A stretch of 51,373 nucleotides of DNA. Source: Balneolales bacterium. Its GTDB lineage: Bacteria; Bacteroidota; Rhodothermia; Balneolales; Balneolaceae. The first letter of the stretch is position 1. Each line of letters begins with the position of its first letter. Shown here piece by piece: positions 1 through 7,751 of this stretch. The notes under the pieces were generated by a model, which was not told the origin of the DNA, made no database searches, and was given only the letters and a program-made list of their open reading frames with translations. The translations under genes and the position numbers were made by a program. Location of the stretch: assembly GCA_030830725.1 (NCBI GenBank), contig JAURMN010000045.1:1-51373 (forward strand). Direction: 5' to 3'.

Positions 1-1
1 A

Positions 2-310
2 ATTGCCGCGAAAGCGGGAGCGACCTATATCTCTCCATTTATTGGCAGATTGGATGATATATCGACAGACGGAATGAATCTGATCTCTGAAATTGTGACG
101 ATATACGATAATTATGGATACGAAACCGAAGTATTGGCGGCAAGTGTACGCCATCCAATCCATGTACTTCAAGCTGCGGAATTAGGAGCAGATGTAGCTA
201 CAATGCCACTGAATGTCATCCTATCCTTACTCAAACATCCACTCACGGATATCGGCCTTGATCGTTTCCTCAAAGATTGGGATGCGCTTCAAAAGTCGCT
301 GAACTCCTGA
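2..310 (+). CDS. Transaldolase / fructose-6-phosphate aldolase-like protein, C-terminal part
   Basis: The gene enters from the left edge: the frame is open from base 2 to the TGA at 308-310, so only about 102 C-terminal residues are seen. The segment AGATYISPFIGRLDDI, followed by a helix and the stretch ASVRHPIHVLQAAELGAD, is the end of the small transaldolase (TalC/FSA) family: the glycine-rich phosphate-binding SPFIGR loop and the 'ASvR...v..a...GAdi.T.p' strand. The catalytic lysine lies upstream, outside the window. Family members move a three-carbon dihydroxyacetone unit between sugar phosphates in the non-oxidative pentose phosphate pathway, or act as fructose-6-phosphate aldolases. The visible part does not separate these two. 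An ATG at 50 is internal, not the start. A strong terminator follows 37 bases after the stop. Confidence 0.9.
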   Translation: MAAKAGATYISPFIGRLDDISTDGMNLISEIVTIYDNYGYETEVLAASVRHPIHVLQAAELGADVATMPLNVILSLLKHPLTDIGLDRFLKDWDALQKSLNS

Positions 311-347
311 GCTGAAATTAAACGACTTGGCAAAATGATCGCTATGT

Positions 348-376
348 AAGGCCTTTCAAACGAAAGGCCTTTTTTT
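348..376 (+). terminator. Rho-independent terminator of the transaldolase gene
   Basis: A perfect 10-bp stem (AAGGCCTTTC at 348-357 with GAAAGGCCTT at 362-371), a 4-base loop and a T run to 376. It lies between the transaldolase stop and the convergent crtI stop. There is no T run on the minus side, so it mainly serves the plus-strand gene. Confidence 0.9.
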
Positions 377-384
377 ATCCAAGA

Positions 385-1863
385 TCAGGCGGGGCCGATT
401 AATTTTTCGGCGATTATAGATGAAGAGAGTACGCCTGGTAATCCTGCACCCGGATGGGTCCCAGCCCCCACAAAATAGAGACCGTCTACATCTTCACTCT
501 TATTATGTGGACGGAACCAAGCCGACTGCGTCAATATTGGTTCGACGGAAAATGCGGATCCCTTGTAAGAGTGAAGGGTATCTCGAAAATGTAAAGGGTC
601 GATATAGTGTTCGGCCACTAAATTTTCTTCTAAATCAGGTAGATAGTTCTCTTCAAGGAAGCTCATAATTGAATCACGGTAAGGCTTAGCCGTTTCATTC
701 CAGTCTGTTCCACTGTCCAAGTGAGGCACAGGCGACAAGACATAGAAGGCTTCATGACCGTCAGGGGCCATAGAAGGATCCGTAAGAGTTGGCATATGCA
801 GATAGAGGGAAAAGTCTTCAGCCACTTTCTTTTTCTTAAAGATGTCGGTCAGTAGGCCTTTATATCGTTCCCCCAAAATGATATTGTGGTGTGCCAAGCC
901 CTGATCCCGATACCGTCTTTTGGTTCCGAAATAAATCACAAACAAGGACATCGAATAACGCATCCGCGCCAGTTTCTTGTCGGTATACTTACGACGGTGT
1001 ACCGGATTGATCAGCTTCATATAAGTGGTCGCCACATCAGCATTCGACACGACAACATCCGCATCCAGTTTTTCTCCATTTTTAAGGCGAACCCCTACGG
1101 TCTTTCCGTTCCGAACCAAAATTTCTTCGACCTCTTGGTTGAGCTCTACTTTTCCTCCTTGTTCTTCTATGAGACGAACGAGTGCATTCACAATAGAGCC
1201 GGTTCCTCCAAGCGCGTAATGGACTCCCCATTCACGTTCCAGATAGTGGATCATGGCATAGATGGAGGTTGTATCAAAGGGATTTCCTCCAACCAGGAGA
1301 GGATGGAAAGAAAAGGCTCTGCGCAAGAATTCGTCCTCGATGAATTGAGAGACATAGGTATAAACCGTTTTATGAGACTGCAATTTTACCAGATCGGGCA
1401 CCACTTTCATCATATCGGTAACCGATAGAAACGGATGGTCGGCAAGTTCCACGAAGCCCTTTTCAAATATTGCTTTCGTAGTCTTCAAGAAACGTGTGTA
1501 CCCCTCTTTATCAGCTGGATTGCGTTTATCAATTTCGCTCAGGATAAATTCGTGGTCGTTGTTATAATCAAACGGCTTGTTTTCCCAATCAAAGATTCGA
1601 TAAAAAGGATCACAAGGGACGAGCTGAAAGTAGTCTTCTCTCTTCTTACCAGCCGCCGCGAAGATATCGTCAAACATAAACGGAGCCGTAATTACGGTCG
1701 GTCCACCATCAAATTTGAAGCCGTTGATTTCATAGGTGTACCCACGCCCTCCTGGTTTGTCTCGTGACTCCAAAACGGTTACCTCGTGTCCGGCAGAGAG
1801 TAAGCGGGTTGCTGCTCCAAGGCCACCAAACCCGCTTCCGATAACAATGATTTTCTTTTTCAT
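385..1863 (-). CDS. crtI: Phytoene desaturase (CrtI family)
   Basis: A 492-residue FAD-dependent amine-oxidase-fold protein, full length for the CrtI family, which introduces double bonds into phytoene in carotenoid synthesis. The N-terminus has the dinucleotide-binding motif VIGSGFGGLGAA (residues 7-18), then ESRDKPGGRGYTYE with the second FAD contact, and FDGGPTVITAP, typical of CrtI. The C-terminus has LYFVGAGTHPGAGLPGVL, the carotenoid desaturase signature that closes the FAD site. No phytoene synthase or cyclase gene lies nearby, so the rest of the pathway must be elsewhere. A related role such as carotenoid ketolase or isomerase (CrtO/CrtH-like) cannot be fully excluded, but length and motifs favour desaturase. 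The ATG at 1863 begins directly with the FAD-binding strand (MKKKIIVIG), so the start is secure. Confidence 0.92.
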   Translation of the reverse strand: MKKKIIVIGSGFGGLGAATRLLSAGHEVTVLESRDKPGGRGYTYEINGFKFDGGPTVITAPFMFDDIFAAAGKKREDYFQLVPCDPFYRIFDWENKPFDYNNDHEFILSEIDKRNPADKEGYTRFLKTTKAIFEKGFVELADHPFLSVTDMMKVVPDLVKLQSHKTVYTYVSQFIEDEFLRRAFSFHPLLVGGNPFDTTSIYAMIHYLEREWGVHYALGGTGSIVNALVRLIEEQGGKVELNQEVEEILVRNGKTVGVRLKNGEKLDADVVVSNADVATTYMKLINPVHRRKYTDKKLARMRYSMSLFVIYFGTKRRYRDQGLAHHNIILGERYKGLLTDIFKKKKVAEDFSLYLHMPTLTDPSMAPDGHEAFYVLSPVPHLDSGTDWNETAKPYRDSIMSFLEENYLPDLEENLVAEHYIDPLHFRDTLHSYKGSAFSVEPILTQSAWFRPHNKSEDVDGLYFVGAGTHPGAGLPGVLSSSIIAEKLIGPA

Positions 1864-1898
1864 AGAGTAATAAAATCTTTTTCGATAAGGTAAACAGA

Positions 1899-1908
1899 CT
1901 CTCGAGAG
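1899..1908. promoter_or_regulatory. Palindrome upstream of crtI
   Basis: CTCTCGAGAG is a perfect 10-bp palindrome 36 bases upstream of the crtI ATG. A second CGAGAG half-site lies at 1921-1926. It may be an operator. No regulator gene is adjacent, and a chance palindrome of this size is possible. Confidence 0.25.
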
Positions 1909-1986
1909 GGGTTATTGGTACGAGAGAGGTGTATGTATTGAGAAGGATTCATGTCAACTATCAGGATAAACACTAAATAGCTGAAT

Positions 1987-2664
1987 TTAATTCTGATATT
2001 GCTTTACGTATCCCTGAATACCCTTGGATTGGAGTCGACGTAATATCCTTTCAGCCTGCTCACGAGATTTATAGGCTCCATAATAGACCCGATAGACCGT
2101 TTTACCATTCGCAACTCGTTGTTCAACCGTTGCGCCCCGAACGGAAGATGCTTTTTTGCGAGCGTCGCTGCGAGATTGATACGATCCAATTTGAACTGTG
2201 AACAACTCCCTTCGAATCGTGGAAGCGTGTACGGGAGCGTCACCTTTTTCCACTAAAATCAATCGTACAGGAGCAGTTCCGGGTCCGATCATATCCATTT
2301 CCTGAGCCGCTTTTCGGGAAAGGTCAATAATCCGATCACCTACATAGGGTCCACGGTCATTAATGCGAACTACAACACTTCGTCCATTTTTTAAATTTTC
2401 TACCCGAACGACTGTATTGAATGGAAGCGTCTTATGCGCGGCAGTAAGATCGTCCATATCGTAGGTTTCTCCATTTGCCGTTTTTTTTCCATGAAAATCC
2501 GGTCCATACCAGCTTGCTACACCTTGTTGAATAGTGGAACCTCGAGATAATCCCCCGCCAAGAGTCCCTACAGTATTTCGAGTCATGGTAGTTGTGCCAC
2601 ATCCCTGCAATAGGGAAAGAACCAAAAAAGAAACAAGCAGAAGGGAATACGGATTTTTATACAT
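1987..2664 (-). CDS. rlpA: RlpA-type septal lipoprotein with SPOR domain
   Basis: A 225-residue RlpA protein. It starts with a lipoprotein signal peptide: hydrophobic residues 8-19, then LLQGC with lipidated Cys22. Next comes the double-psi beta-barrel domain (about 48-140) with GVASWYGPDFHGKKTANGE and VRINDRGPYVGDRIIDLS. These carry the conserved Asp and His that serve as catalytic residues in lytic RlpA proteins. The C-terminal 75 residues form a SPOR domain (FTVQIGSYQSRSDARKKA ... YRVYYGAYKSREQAERIL) that binds denuded septal glycan. Established RlpA proteins are outer-membrane lytic transglycosylases acting on peptide-free peptidoglycan during daughter-cell separation. The gene stands alone, upstream of crtI on the same strand with a 123-base gap. 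Confidence 0.95.
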   Translation of the reverse strand: MYKNPYSLLLVSFLVLSLLQGCGTTTMTRNTVGTLGGGLSRGSTIQQGVASWYGPDFHGKKTANGETYDMDDLTAAHKTLPFNTVVRVENLKNGRSVVVRINDRGPYVGDRIIDLSRKAAQEMDMIGPGTAPVRLILVEKGDAPVHASTIRRELFTVQIGSYQSRSDARKKASSVRGATVEQRVANGKTVYRVYYGAYKSREQAERILRRLQSKGIQGYVKQYQN

Positions 2665-2794
2665 CGAAGGAAAAAATGAAGGAAGGTGAGACGTTGTTTT
2701 TCTTGCCTGGAATTCACTAATTTGTAGTGGTTTATCCTATAGCAGGACAATCCATTTTCTTACGAATTTGCTAACCTGATCTATCACAGGGAAC

Positions 2795-2826
2795 AACGCC
2801 GGACCGAGAGATCCGGCGTTTTTTTT
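2795..2826 (+). terminator. Strong terminator hairpin on the plus strand with no obvious gene before it
   Basis: AACGCCGGA (2795-2803) pairs perfectly with TCCGGCGTT (2812-2820), followed by an eight-T run (2819-2826) and then C/T-rich sequence. Its orientation is plus strand. However, the gene to its left (rlpA) and the tRNA to its right are both on the minus strand. The upstream 130 bases hold no open frame longer than about 14 codons. Confidence 0.75.
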
Positions 2827-2848
2827 CTTTTCGCAGATTCCGAAAGTG

Positions 2849-2921
2849 AGCCGAAGATCGGATTCGAACCGACGACCTACGCTTTACGAGAGCGTTGCTC
2901 TACCAGCTGAGCTACTTCGGC
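2849..2921 (-). tRNA. tRNA-Thr (anticodon CGT)
   Basis: The minus strand folds as a 73-base cloverleaf: acceptor GCCGAAG/CTTCGGC, D arm GCTC...GAGC, anticodon stem ACGCT/AGCGT with loop CTCGTAA, and T arm GTCGG-TTCGAAT-CCGAT. The anticodon CGT (bases 2886-2888 on the complement) reads ACG, threonine. The discriminator is U and CCA is not encoded. The T-stem has a G-U end pair. Confidence 0.96.
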
Positions 2922-3029
2922 CTAATTAGATTTTAAGTCCAAAAGATACGAACTTACCGGGGTTAAAAAACAGCATTCCACTCGGAATCGTGTGGATTTA
3001 CGCACTCAAAACAGACCCTTTTTTATCGA

Positions 3030-3629
3030 ATGAATCTCATGGTCACGCCTGTTCTGATCGGAATAACATCCGCGATATCGCTATATGCATTATGGTTTCG
3101 ACCTACCATACTGGATTGGGGAATGCTCAGGCCCTATAGAGTATCAACCCGTAATACCTGGTATGAAGTCTTTACCTCCGGTTTCTTACACGGAAGCATG
3201 ACCCATTTGCTGGTAAATATGTTTGTTCTGTTGGTGTTTGGTTTAACTGTTGAGCAAAATATTGGACTGGCTCACATGGTTGGATTGTACATTAGTGGGA
3301 TACTTGTTTCTGCTCTTCCCTCATTATGGAAACATTCACATAACCCGTCCTATGCCACATTAGGAGCTTCCGGAGCCGTGGAGGCTGTCTTGTTCATTTT
3401 TATTTTTATGTTCCCGATGCAAGACATCTATCTTTTCTTCATTCCTGTGGGTATTCCAGCCTGGATCTTTGGACTTCTATTTCTTATCTACTCTCTGGCA
3501 GCCAGCAAAAATGGCGGTAAGATAAATCATGAAGCCCATATTGCCGGCTCGTTGTGGGGTCTGATCTATCCTCTCCTTTTTATCCCCAGAAGCCTGGATC
3601 ATCTAATAACACTACTTGGATTTTATTAA
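3030..3629 (+). CDS. Rhomboid family intramembrane serine protease
   Basis: A 199-residue, six-helix membrane protein of minimal rhomboid size. The catalytic serine is in the GxSG motif GASGAV (Ser114) and the catalytic histidine is in HEAHIAG (His170). The oxyanion/L1 region has HLLVN (His59, Asn63), as in GlpG. Rhomboids cut single-pass membrane proteins inside the bilayer; the substrate here cannot be told from sequence. The stop codon overlaps the end of serC by 4 bases (tail-to-tail), so the two transcripts are complementary at their ends. The gene follows the tRNA-Thr region and seems to be a single-gene unit. Confidence 0.95.
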   Translation: MNLMVTPVLIGITSAISLYALWFRPTILDWGMLRPYRVSTRNTWYEVFTSGFLHGSMTHLLVNMFVLLVFGLTVEQNIGLAHMVGLYISGILVSALPSLWKHSHNPSYATLGASGAVEAVLFIFIFMFPMQDIYLFFIPVGIPAWIFGLLFLIYSLAASKNGGKINHEAHIAGSLWGLIYPLLFIPRSLDHLITLLGFY

Positions 3630-4708
3630 GAATTACGTCTGAAGTGTTGCATAAAGGAGATCAAGGCATCCACAGACTCCATCGGACAGGCGTTATAAAT
3701 GCTGGCTCGAATCCCGCCGACATTTCGGTGACCTTTTAAAGCATCTAGACCTGCTGCTTCGGCCTCTTTCACGAATCGATCTTCGAACCCTTCATCTGCA
3801 AGACGAAAGGTAACATTCATTAGTGAGCGAGATTCGATTTCAGCTGTTCCTCTGTAGAAATCATCACGATCGATTTCGGCATACAATTTGGCTGCTTTTT
3901 CTTCATTGAAGGTTTGAATACCGGTCAAACCTCCTTGTTGCTCAAGCCATCCCAAAACCAGATTAACGATGTAAACCGTAAAGGTTGGGGGTGTGTTGAA
4001 CATCGTTTCTACGTGAGTGGAATAATTCAATATGGTTGGGATATCTCGCTTGACTTGAGTTTTGAGGAACTCTTCTTTGATCATAACAATAGCCAATCCC
4101 GACGGGCCAAGATTTTTTTGTGCTCCAGCATAGATGAGGCCATAGCGCTCCATATCCAAGGGTCTGGAGAGGAAATCAGAGGAGGCATCGCATACCAATG
4201 GAACACCGTTTGATTCCGGTTCTTCCGGAAATTCCGTTCCAAAAATGGTGTTATTAGACGTAAAATGTAGGTAAGCCGAAGAGGGGTCTACCTGGTATTC
4301 CCCTGGCTTTGGAACCCGATTAAAATTGGAGGATTCACTCGTAAATGGAACCTCCACATGGCCAAAATGACGCGCTTCCTTAATCGCTTTTTTAGACCAT
4401 TCCCCCGTATTGAGGTATGTCGCTTTTCCGTCCTGGGGAAGAAAATTCATTGGCACCATGGCAAATTGTGTGCTGGCACCACCCTGTAAGAAAAGTACAT
4501 GCCAGGAGTCATCCACTCCGGTAAGCCTGCGCAAGCGTTCAATCGCTTGGTCATGAACAGCCAAATAAGGTTTTCCGCGATGACTGATTTCCATTACTGA
4601 TGAACCCGTATTAGAAAAATCCAGCAACTCGGCCTGAGCCTGTTTTAGGACTTCAAGTGGAAGAATTGCAGGACCTGCGCTGAAATTGTGAACTCTTTTG
4701 GTGGTCAT
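3626..4708 (-). CDS. serC: Phosphoserine aminotransferase
   Basis: A 360-residue fold-type I PLP enzyme, full length for SerC. It transaminates 3-phosphohydroxypyruvate with glutamate to phosphoserine, the second step of serine synthesis, and also acts in pyridoxal phosphate synthesis in organisms that use the DXP-dependent route. The N-terminus VHNFSAGPAILP is the SerC signature. The PLP lysine is in YAGAQKNLGPSGL (Lys198). The C-terminal GHRNVGGIRASIYNA has the phosphate-binding His-Arg. A DUF1015 gene precedes it on the same strand with a 66-base gap. That pairing is common in Bacteroidota, where serA usually also belongs to the cluster; serA is not in this window. Confidence 0.97.
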   Translation of the reverse strand: MTTKRVHNFSAGPAILPLEVLKQAQAELLDFSNTGSSVMEISHRGKPYLAVHDQAIERLRRLTGVDDSWHVLFLQGGASTQFAMVPMNFLPQDGKATYLNTGEWSKKAIKEARHFGHVEVPFTSESSNFNRVPKPGEYQVDPSSAYLHFTSNNTIFGTEFPEEPESNGVPLVCDASSDFLSRPLDMERYGLIYAGAQKNLGPSGLAIVMIKEEFLKTQVKRDIPTILNYSTHVETMFNTPPTFTVYIVNLVLGWLEQQGGLTGIQTFNEEKAAKLYAEIDRDDFYRGTAEIESRSLMNVTFRLADEGFEDRFVKEAEAAGLDALKGHRNVGGIRASIYNACPMESVDALISFMQHFRRNS

Positions 4709-4774
4709 GGAGGGATTTCCGGGGCTAATGATTAAGAATGAAATGGTCTATGAATGTATAGGGTATCAAAAAAG

Positions 4775-5998
4775 TTAAAATGTGTGTACCACTAGTCCTG
4801 AACGTAATTTTGGTTCAAACCAAGTGGATTTTGGAGGCATAAGTTCTCCGGCATCTGATACGTCTACCAATTCCTGAATCGACGTTGGAAACATGCTAAA
4901 CGTAATCTGGGCCTCGCCTTCTTGAACGAGTTTTTCTAACTCTTCAGTTCCACGACGCCCGCCAACAAAAAAAATAGTTGGATCGGTACGGGGATCTCCA
5001 ATCCCAAAAACGGGGGTGAGCACCGTAGATTGGAGGAGTTCTGCATCCAGGCTCGCTACCACATTGGCATTAGGCGGTGTTGGGAGTGTGAATGTTTTCC
5101 AACTTCCTTGATAAAACACACAAACATCCCCTTTTCTCTGAGGAACGGGATTCTGTATTTCGCGTGGCCTGAATCGGGTTTCAAATTCCTGCAACTGTTC
5201 CGGTGTTATTTGAGTAATCGCACGATTGTACGCAAGGATTCTCATCTCAGCCATCGGGAATACCACTGCAGGGAAATAGAAAATTTCATGATCCTTCGAT
5301 AAGGTACGCCCCTCTGATTGAGCTGTTCGGTGCATTCTCTCAGCTGCATTCGCGGAGCTTTTACAACGATGATGTCCATCTGCAATGTAGATAAACGGAA
5401 CCTTCTGGAAAGCATCCACATAAGCCATCGGATTTTCACATTTCCAGAGTTTATGTGTGACACCGTCTTCAGCCCGGAAGGAGAAGTAGGGATTGTTCTG
5501 AGTCATTTCCCGAGTCATCATTTCTGTAATGCCCTGTTCATCCTTAAATGTCACCATTACAGGTTCCGGGTGTGAAGAGAGAGTGAGCATATGACGAGTT
5601 CGGTCTTCTTCTTTGTCAGGCCGCGTCAATTCATGTTTGAGAATGATATCCTCATTATACTCATGAACGGAAACACAGGAATAGAGACCGGTTTGAGTCT
5701 TTCCCAACCATTCCAATTGGTATATATAGAGGGAGGGGCTATCTTCCTGAGTATAAATCCCTTTATGCTTCATTTCCTCCCACACCTTAGCTCCCGCTTC
5801 ATAGACCTCATCCGCATGGATATCGGTCTCAGGTGAACAATTAATTTCAGGGCGAACGACATGGAGATAGCTGTCGGGTTTACCTCCTGCCAGGGCACGA
5901 GCTTCTGTTGTATTAATAACATCATAGGGGACACAGGCGATTTCGGCAACTTTTTCCGGAGAGGGAAGCCAACCTTTAAAAGGGTGTAAATGGGCCAT
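4775..5998 (-). CDS. DUF1015 family protein, partner of SerC
   Basis: A 407-residue, full-length DUF1015 (PF06245) protein without signal peptide or membrane helices, so cytosolic. Hallmarks: VPYDVINTTEARALA (residues 23-37), a central ILKHELTRPDKEEDRTRHM block with the conserved His-Glu (122-123), and YIADGHHRCKSS with DGHHR at 207-211. The DGHHR motif resembles the active-site motif of the ParB/Srx-like serine kinases (SerK, SbnI). This is motif similarity by eye, not a family assignment. The position directly before serC suggests a role with serine or phosphoserine. That is inference; the family should be treated as not firmly characterised here. The ATG at 5998 opens directly into the conserved N-terminus. 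Confidence 0.88.
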   Translation of the reverse strand: MAHLHPFKGWLPSPEKVAEIACVPYDVINTTEARALAGGKPDSYLHVVRPEINCSPETDIHADEVYEAGAKVWEEMKHKGIYTQEDSPSLYIYQLEWLGKTQTGLYSCVSVHEYNEDIILKHELTRPDKEEDRTRHMLTLSSHPEPVMVTFKDEQGITEMMTREMTQNNPYFSFRAEDGVTHKLWKCENPMAYVDAFQKVPFIYIADGHHRCKSSANAAERMHRTAQSEGRTLSKDHEIFYFPAVVFPMAEMRILAYNRAITQITPEQLQEFETRFRPREIQNPVPQRKGDVCVFYQGSWKTFTLPTPPNANVVASLDAELLQSTVLTPVFGIGDPRTDPTIFFVGGRRGTEELEKLVQEGEAQITFSMFPTSIQELVDVSDAGELMPPKSTWFEPKLRSGLVVHTF

Positions 5999-6144
5999 AG
6001 TGAAAGGAAAGTCTATTTGGAGGATATCAGAGAAATTAACTGGGACAATAAGGACGCATACAGGAAGTCAACTTCAAATTTGCGTACCTTTAAGAGCCTG
6101 CAAGGTAAGGGAAATTCTTGTTCACTGAAATCAAAAAACGCATC

Positions 6145-6489
6145 ATGGCCGCAAACTTAACATCCGGGACTTCTTCGGATCATCAGGTATCTGAGCATCC
6201 TAAATCCGAGCAAAAATCCGGAAGTCGTGACCCCAAACAACATCAGCAGCAGCAACTACTATTTATGATGTTGATTCAGCAGTATCAACAGATTGCCCAG
6301 GCAGGGCTTGGTCAGGTAGAGCACCCCACAACCGGTGAGTTGGAAGTTGACCTTTCGTCTGCGCGATTTGCAATCGATACATTGGGAATGCTTAAAGAAT
6401 TTACAAGAGGCAATATCACCAAGGAGATGAGTGAATATATCGAGGCGATCCTATCTCCCTTACAGAAGGAACTAGAGGCAATCGGATGA
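6145..6489 (+). CDS. DUF1844 family small protein
   Basis: A soluble protein of about 114 residues. The C-terminal two thirds match DUF1844: LLFMMLIQQYQQIAQAGLGQ, then HPTTGELEVDLSSARFAID, then LGMLKEFTRGNITKEM. The N-terminal 40 residues are polar and low in complexity (SEHPKSEQKSGS, then a Gln-rich run). I chose the ATG at 6145. A TTG at 6118 would add nine residues, but nothing supports it. Function is unknown. The stop overlaps the Nudix gene start by 4 bases (ATGA at 6486-6489), so the two are probably translated together. Confidence 0.85.
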   Translation: MAANLTSGTSSDHQVSEHPKSEQKSGSRDPKQHQQQQLLFMMLIQQYQQIAQAGLGQVEHPTTGELEVDLSSARFAIDTLGMLKEFTRGNITKEMSEYIEAILSPLQKELEAIG

Positions 6490-6890
6490 AGACCATTCAA
6501 GCAGCAGGCGGGGTCGTGAAGACATCGGATGGTCAGGTATTGATGATATTCAGAAACGGAGTTTGGGATTTACCCAAAGGGAAAGTGGAATTTGGGGAAT
6601 CTGTTGAAGTGGCTGCAATCCGGGAAGTGGAGGAAGAAACAGGTCTTCATGGGGTCAAAATCGAACGTTCGCTGGGCATCACGGTGCATACGTACAAGCT
6701 GGATGATGAACCGGTGGAAAAAACAACCTGGTGGTATTTAATGGGATTAGAATCCCAAACAGATCCATACAGCCTTTCACTGAGGCCTCAACTGGAAGAA
6801 GGAATTACCGATATTTCCTGGAAATCGGTTGAGCAGGCTTGCAAAGTGGCCGGCTATGAAAACCTCATCACGATCCTGAATCGACTTTGA
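6486..6890 (+). CDS. Nudix hydrolase
   Basis: A 134-residue single-domain Nudix protein. The Nudix box GX5EX7REUXEEXGU is complete: Gly32, Glu38, then REVEEETGL (46-54), so the Mg-binding glutamates are present. The family hydrolyses nucleoside diphosphates linked to another group. The short WDLPKGKVEFGES lead-in resembles diadenosine-polyphosphate or NUDT-type hydrolases, but the substrate cannot be assigned. It overlaps the upstream DUF1844 gene by 4 bases, so the pair is likely one operon. A bidirectional terminator lies 34 bases after the stop. Confidence 0.92.
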   Translation: MKTIQAAGGVVKTSDGQVLMIFRNGVWDLPKGKVEFGESVEVAAIREVEEETGLHGVKIERSLGITVHTYKLDDEPVEKTTWWYLMGLESQTDPYSLSLRPQLEEGITDISWKSVEQACKVAGYENLITILNRL

Positions 6891-6923
6891 TGGGTATTCT
6901 CAATTCAGTCTAAACCGAACGAT

Positions 6924-6955
6924 AAAAAAAAGCCTGAAGCGTGATTCAGGCTTTT
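6924..6955. terminator. Bidirectional terminator between Nudix and tonB genes
   Basis: An 11-bp perfect stem (AAAAGCCTGAA at 6928-6938, TTCAGGCTTTT at 6945-6955) with loop GCGTGA. The A run at 6924-6931 gives eight Ts on the minus strand, for tonB. The plus side has a shorter T tract. Both convergent genes would end here. Confidence 0.9.
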
Positions 6956-7019
6956 CCATTTCTTTCTAAATGGTCAACGAGTAATTCGTTGAACCTTGCT
7001 TCAGGCGTAGATCCTGCCG

Positions 7020-7670
7020 TTAGTTTTGAAGTTTGAATACCACGGGAAGGTTGTATTGAACCCGAACTGGGCGTCCGCGTTGAAGACCTGGCTTAAACTT
7101 GGCCTTTTTAATGGCTTTTAGAGCTTCTTCGTCACAACCTCCGCCAATTCCACGGATGACGCGTGGATTTTCGACCTCCCCTTTTTCGTTCACAATAAAC
7201 TGGAGGAATACGCGACCTTCGATCCCGGCTTTACGAGCCATCTCAGGATACGTGATGTTTCGCTGCAGACCGGCAAGTCCACCAATTAACTCAGGCATAT
7301 TCTCAACGACTGTGAAGAAATCTTCTTCGTCATCAGCTGGAGGGGGAGGTGGAGGCAGATTCAACGGTCCGTCAAGCGCAAGATCGGCATCAATATTGAT
7401 ATCAATGTCTTCGATGATTTCATCATTTGGTACTTCTACCGGGACAGGAGGACGAGGTGGTGGCGGAGGGGTATCCATTTGGCGTGTCTGAATGATCTCT
7501 TCCATTTCCACAATTTCCTGCTCAGAGAGTTGAATTTCTTCAGGAGCTTCTGAACGGATTTCTACTCGAACAGCAACAATAAAAATGACCAGAGCCAACA
7601 AAAGACCCAGTTCCAAAAAAACGGTGTAATAACTGCGTAAATCGGCTTGGGGTTTTTTTCTTTCTAACAT
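7020..7670 (-). CDS. tonB: Energy transducer TonB
   Basis: A 216-residue TonB-family protein. The cytoplasmic N-terminus (residues 1-14) is followed by one membrane helix (about 15-37), a periplasmic linker with two proline blocks (TPPPPPRPP near 67-75 and LPPPPPP near 105-111) separated by acidic stretches, and a C-terminal TonB domain (about 120-216) with YPEMARKAGIEGRVFLQFIV and a KFKPGLQRGRPVRVQYNLPVVF ending. TonB passes proton-motive-force energy from ExbBD to outer-membrane receptors. No exbB or exbD is adjacent. A TonB-dependent receptor lies 24 kb away in the window, but any pairing is a guess. The gene is probably regulated from a palindrome 55 bases upstream. Confidence 0.95.
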   Translation of the reverse strand: MLERKKPQADLRSYYTVFLELGLLLALVIFIVAVRVEIRSEAPEEIQLSEQEIVEMEEIIQTRQMDTPPPPPRPPVPVEVPNDEIIEDIDINIDADLALDGPLNLPPPPPPADDEEDFFTVVENMPELIGGLAGLQRNITYPEMARKAGIEGRVFLQFIVNEKGEVENPRVIRGIGGGCDEEALKAIKKAKFKPGLQRGRPVRVQYNLPVVFKLQN

Positions 7671-7724
7671 AAGGATGGTGCTTGATGAGACGGTTAATTA
7701 CCAAGAAACCTCGAATGGCTATTA

Positions 7725-7740
7725 TACTTCATTTGAAGTA
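7725..7740. promoter_or_regulatory. Palindrome in the tonB promoter region
   Basis: TACTTCA-TT-TGAAGTA is a perfect 7-bp inverted repeat 55 bases upstream of the tonB ATG. On the minus strand it runs into GTATAATAG, a TATAAT-like element. It lies between the end of the VanZ gene and tonB and lacks a T run, so an operator is likelier than a terminator. Confidence 0.45.
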
Positions 7741-7751
7741 AAAAGCCAATC

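Noticed and set aside
886..1428. 180-codon open frame on the plus strand
   Set aside because: Lies wholly inside crtI on the other strand and shows no family signature; a shadow of the real gene.
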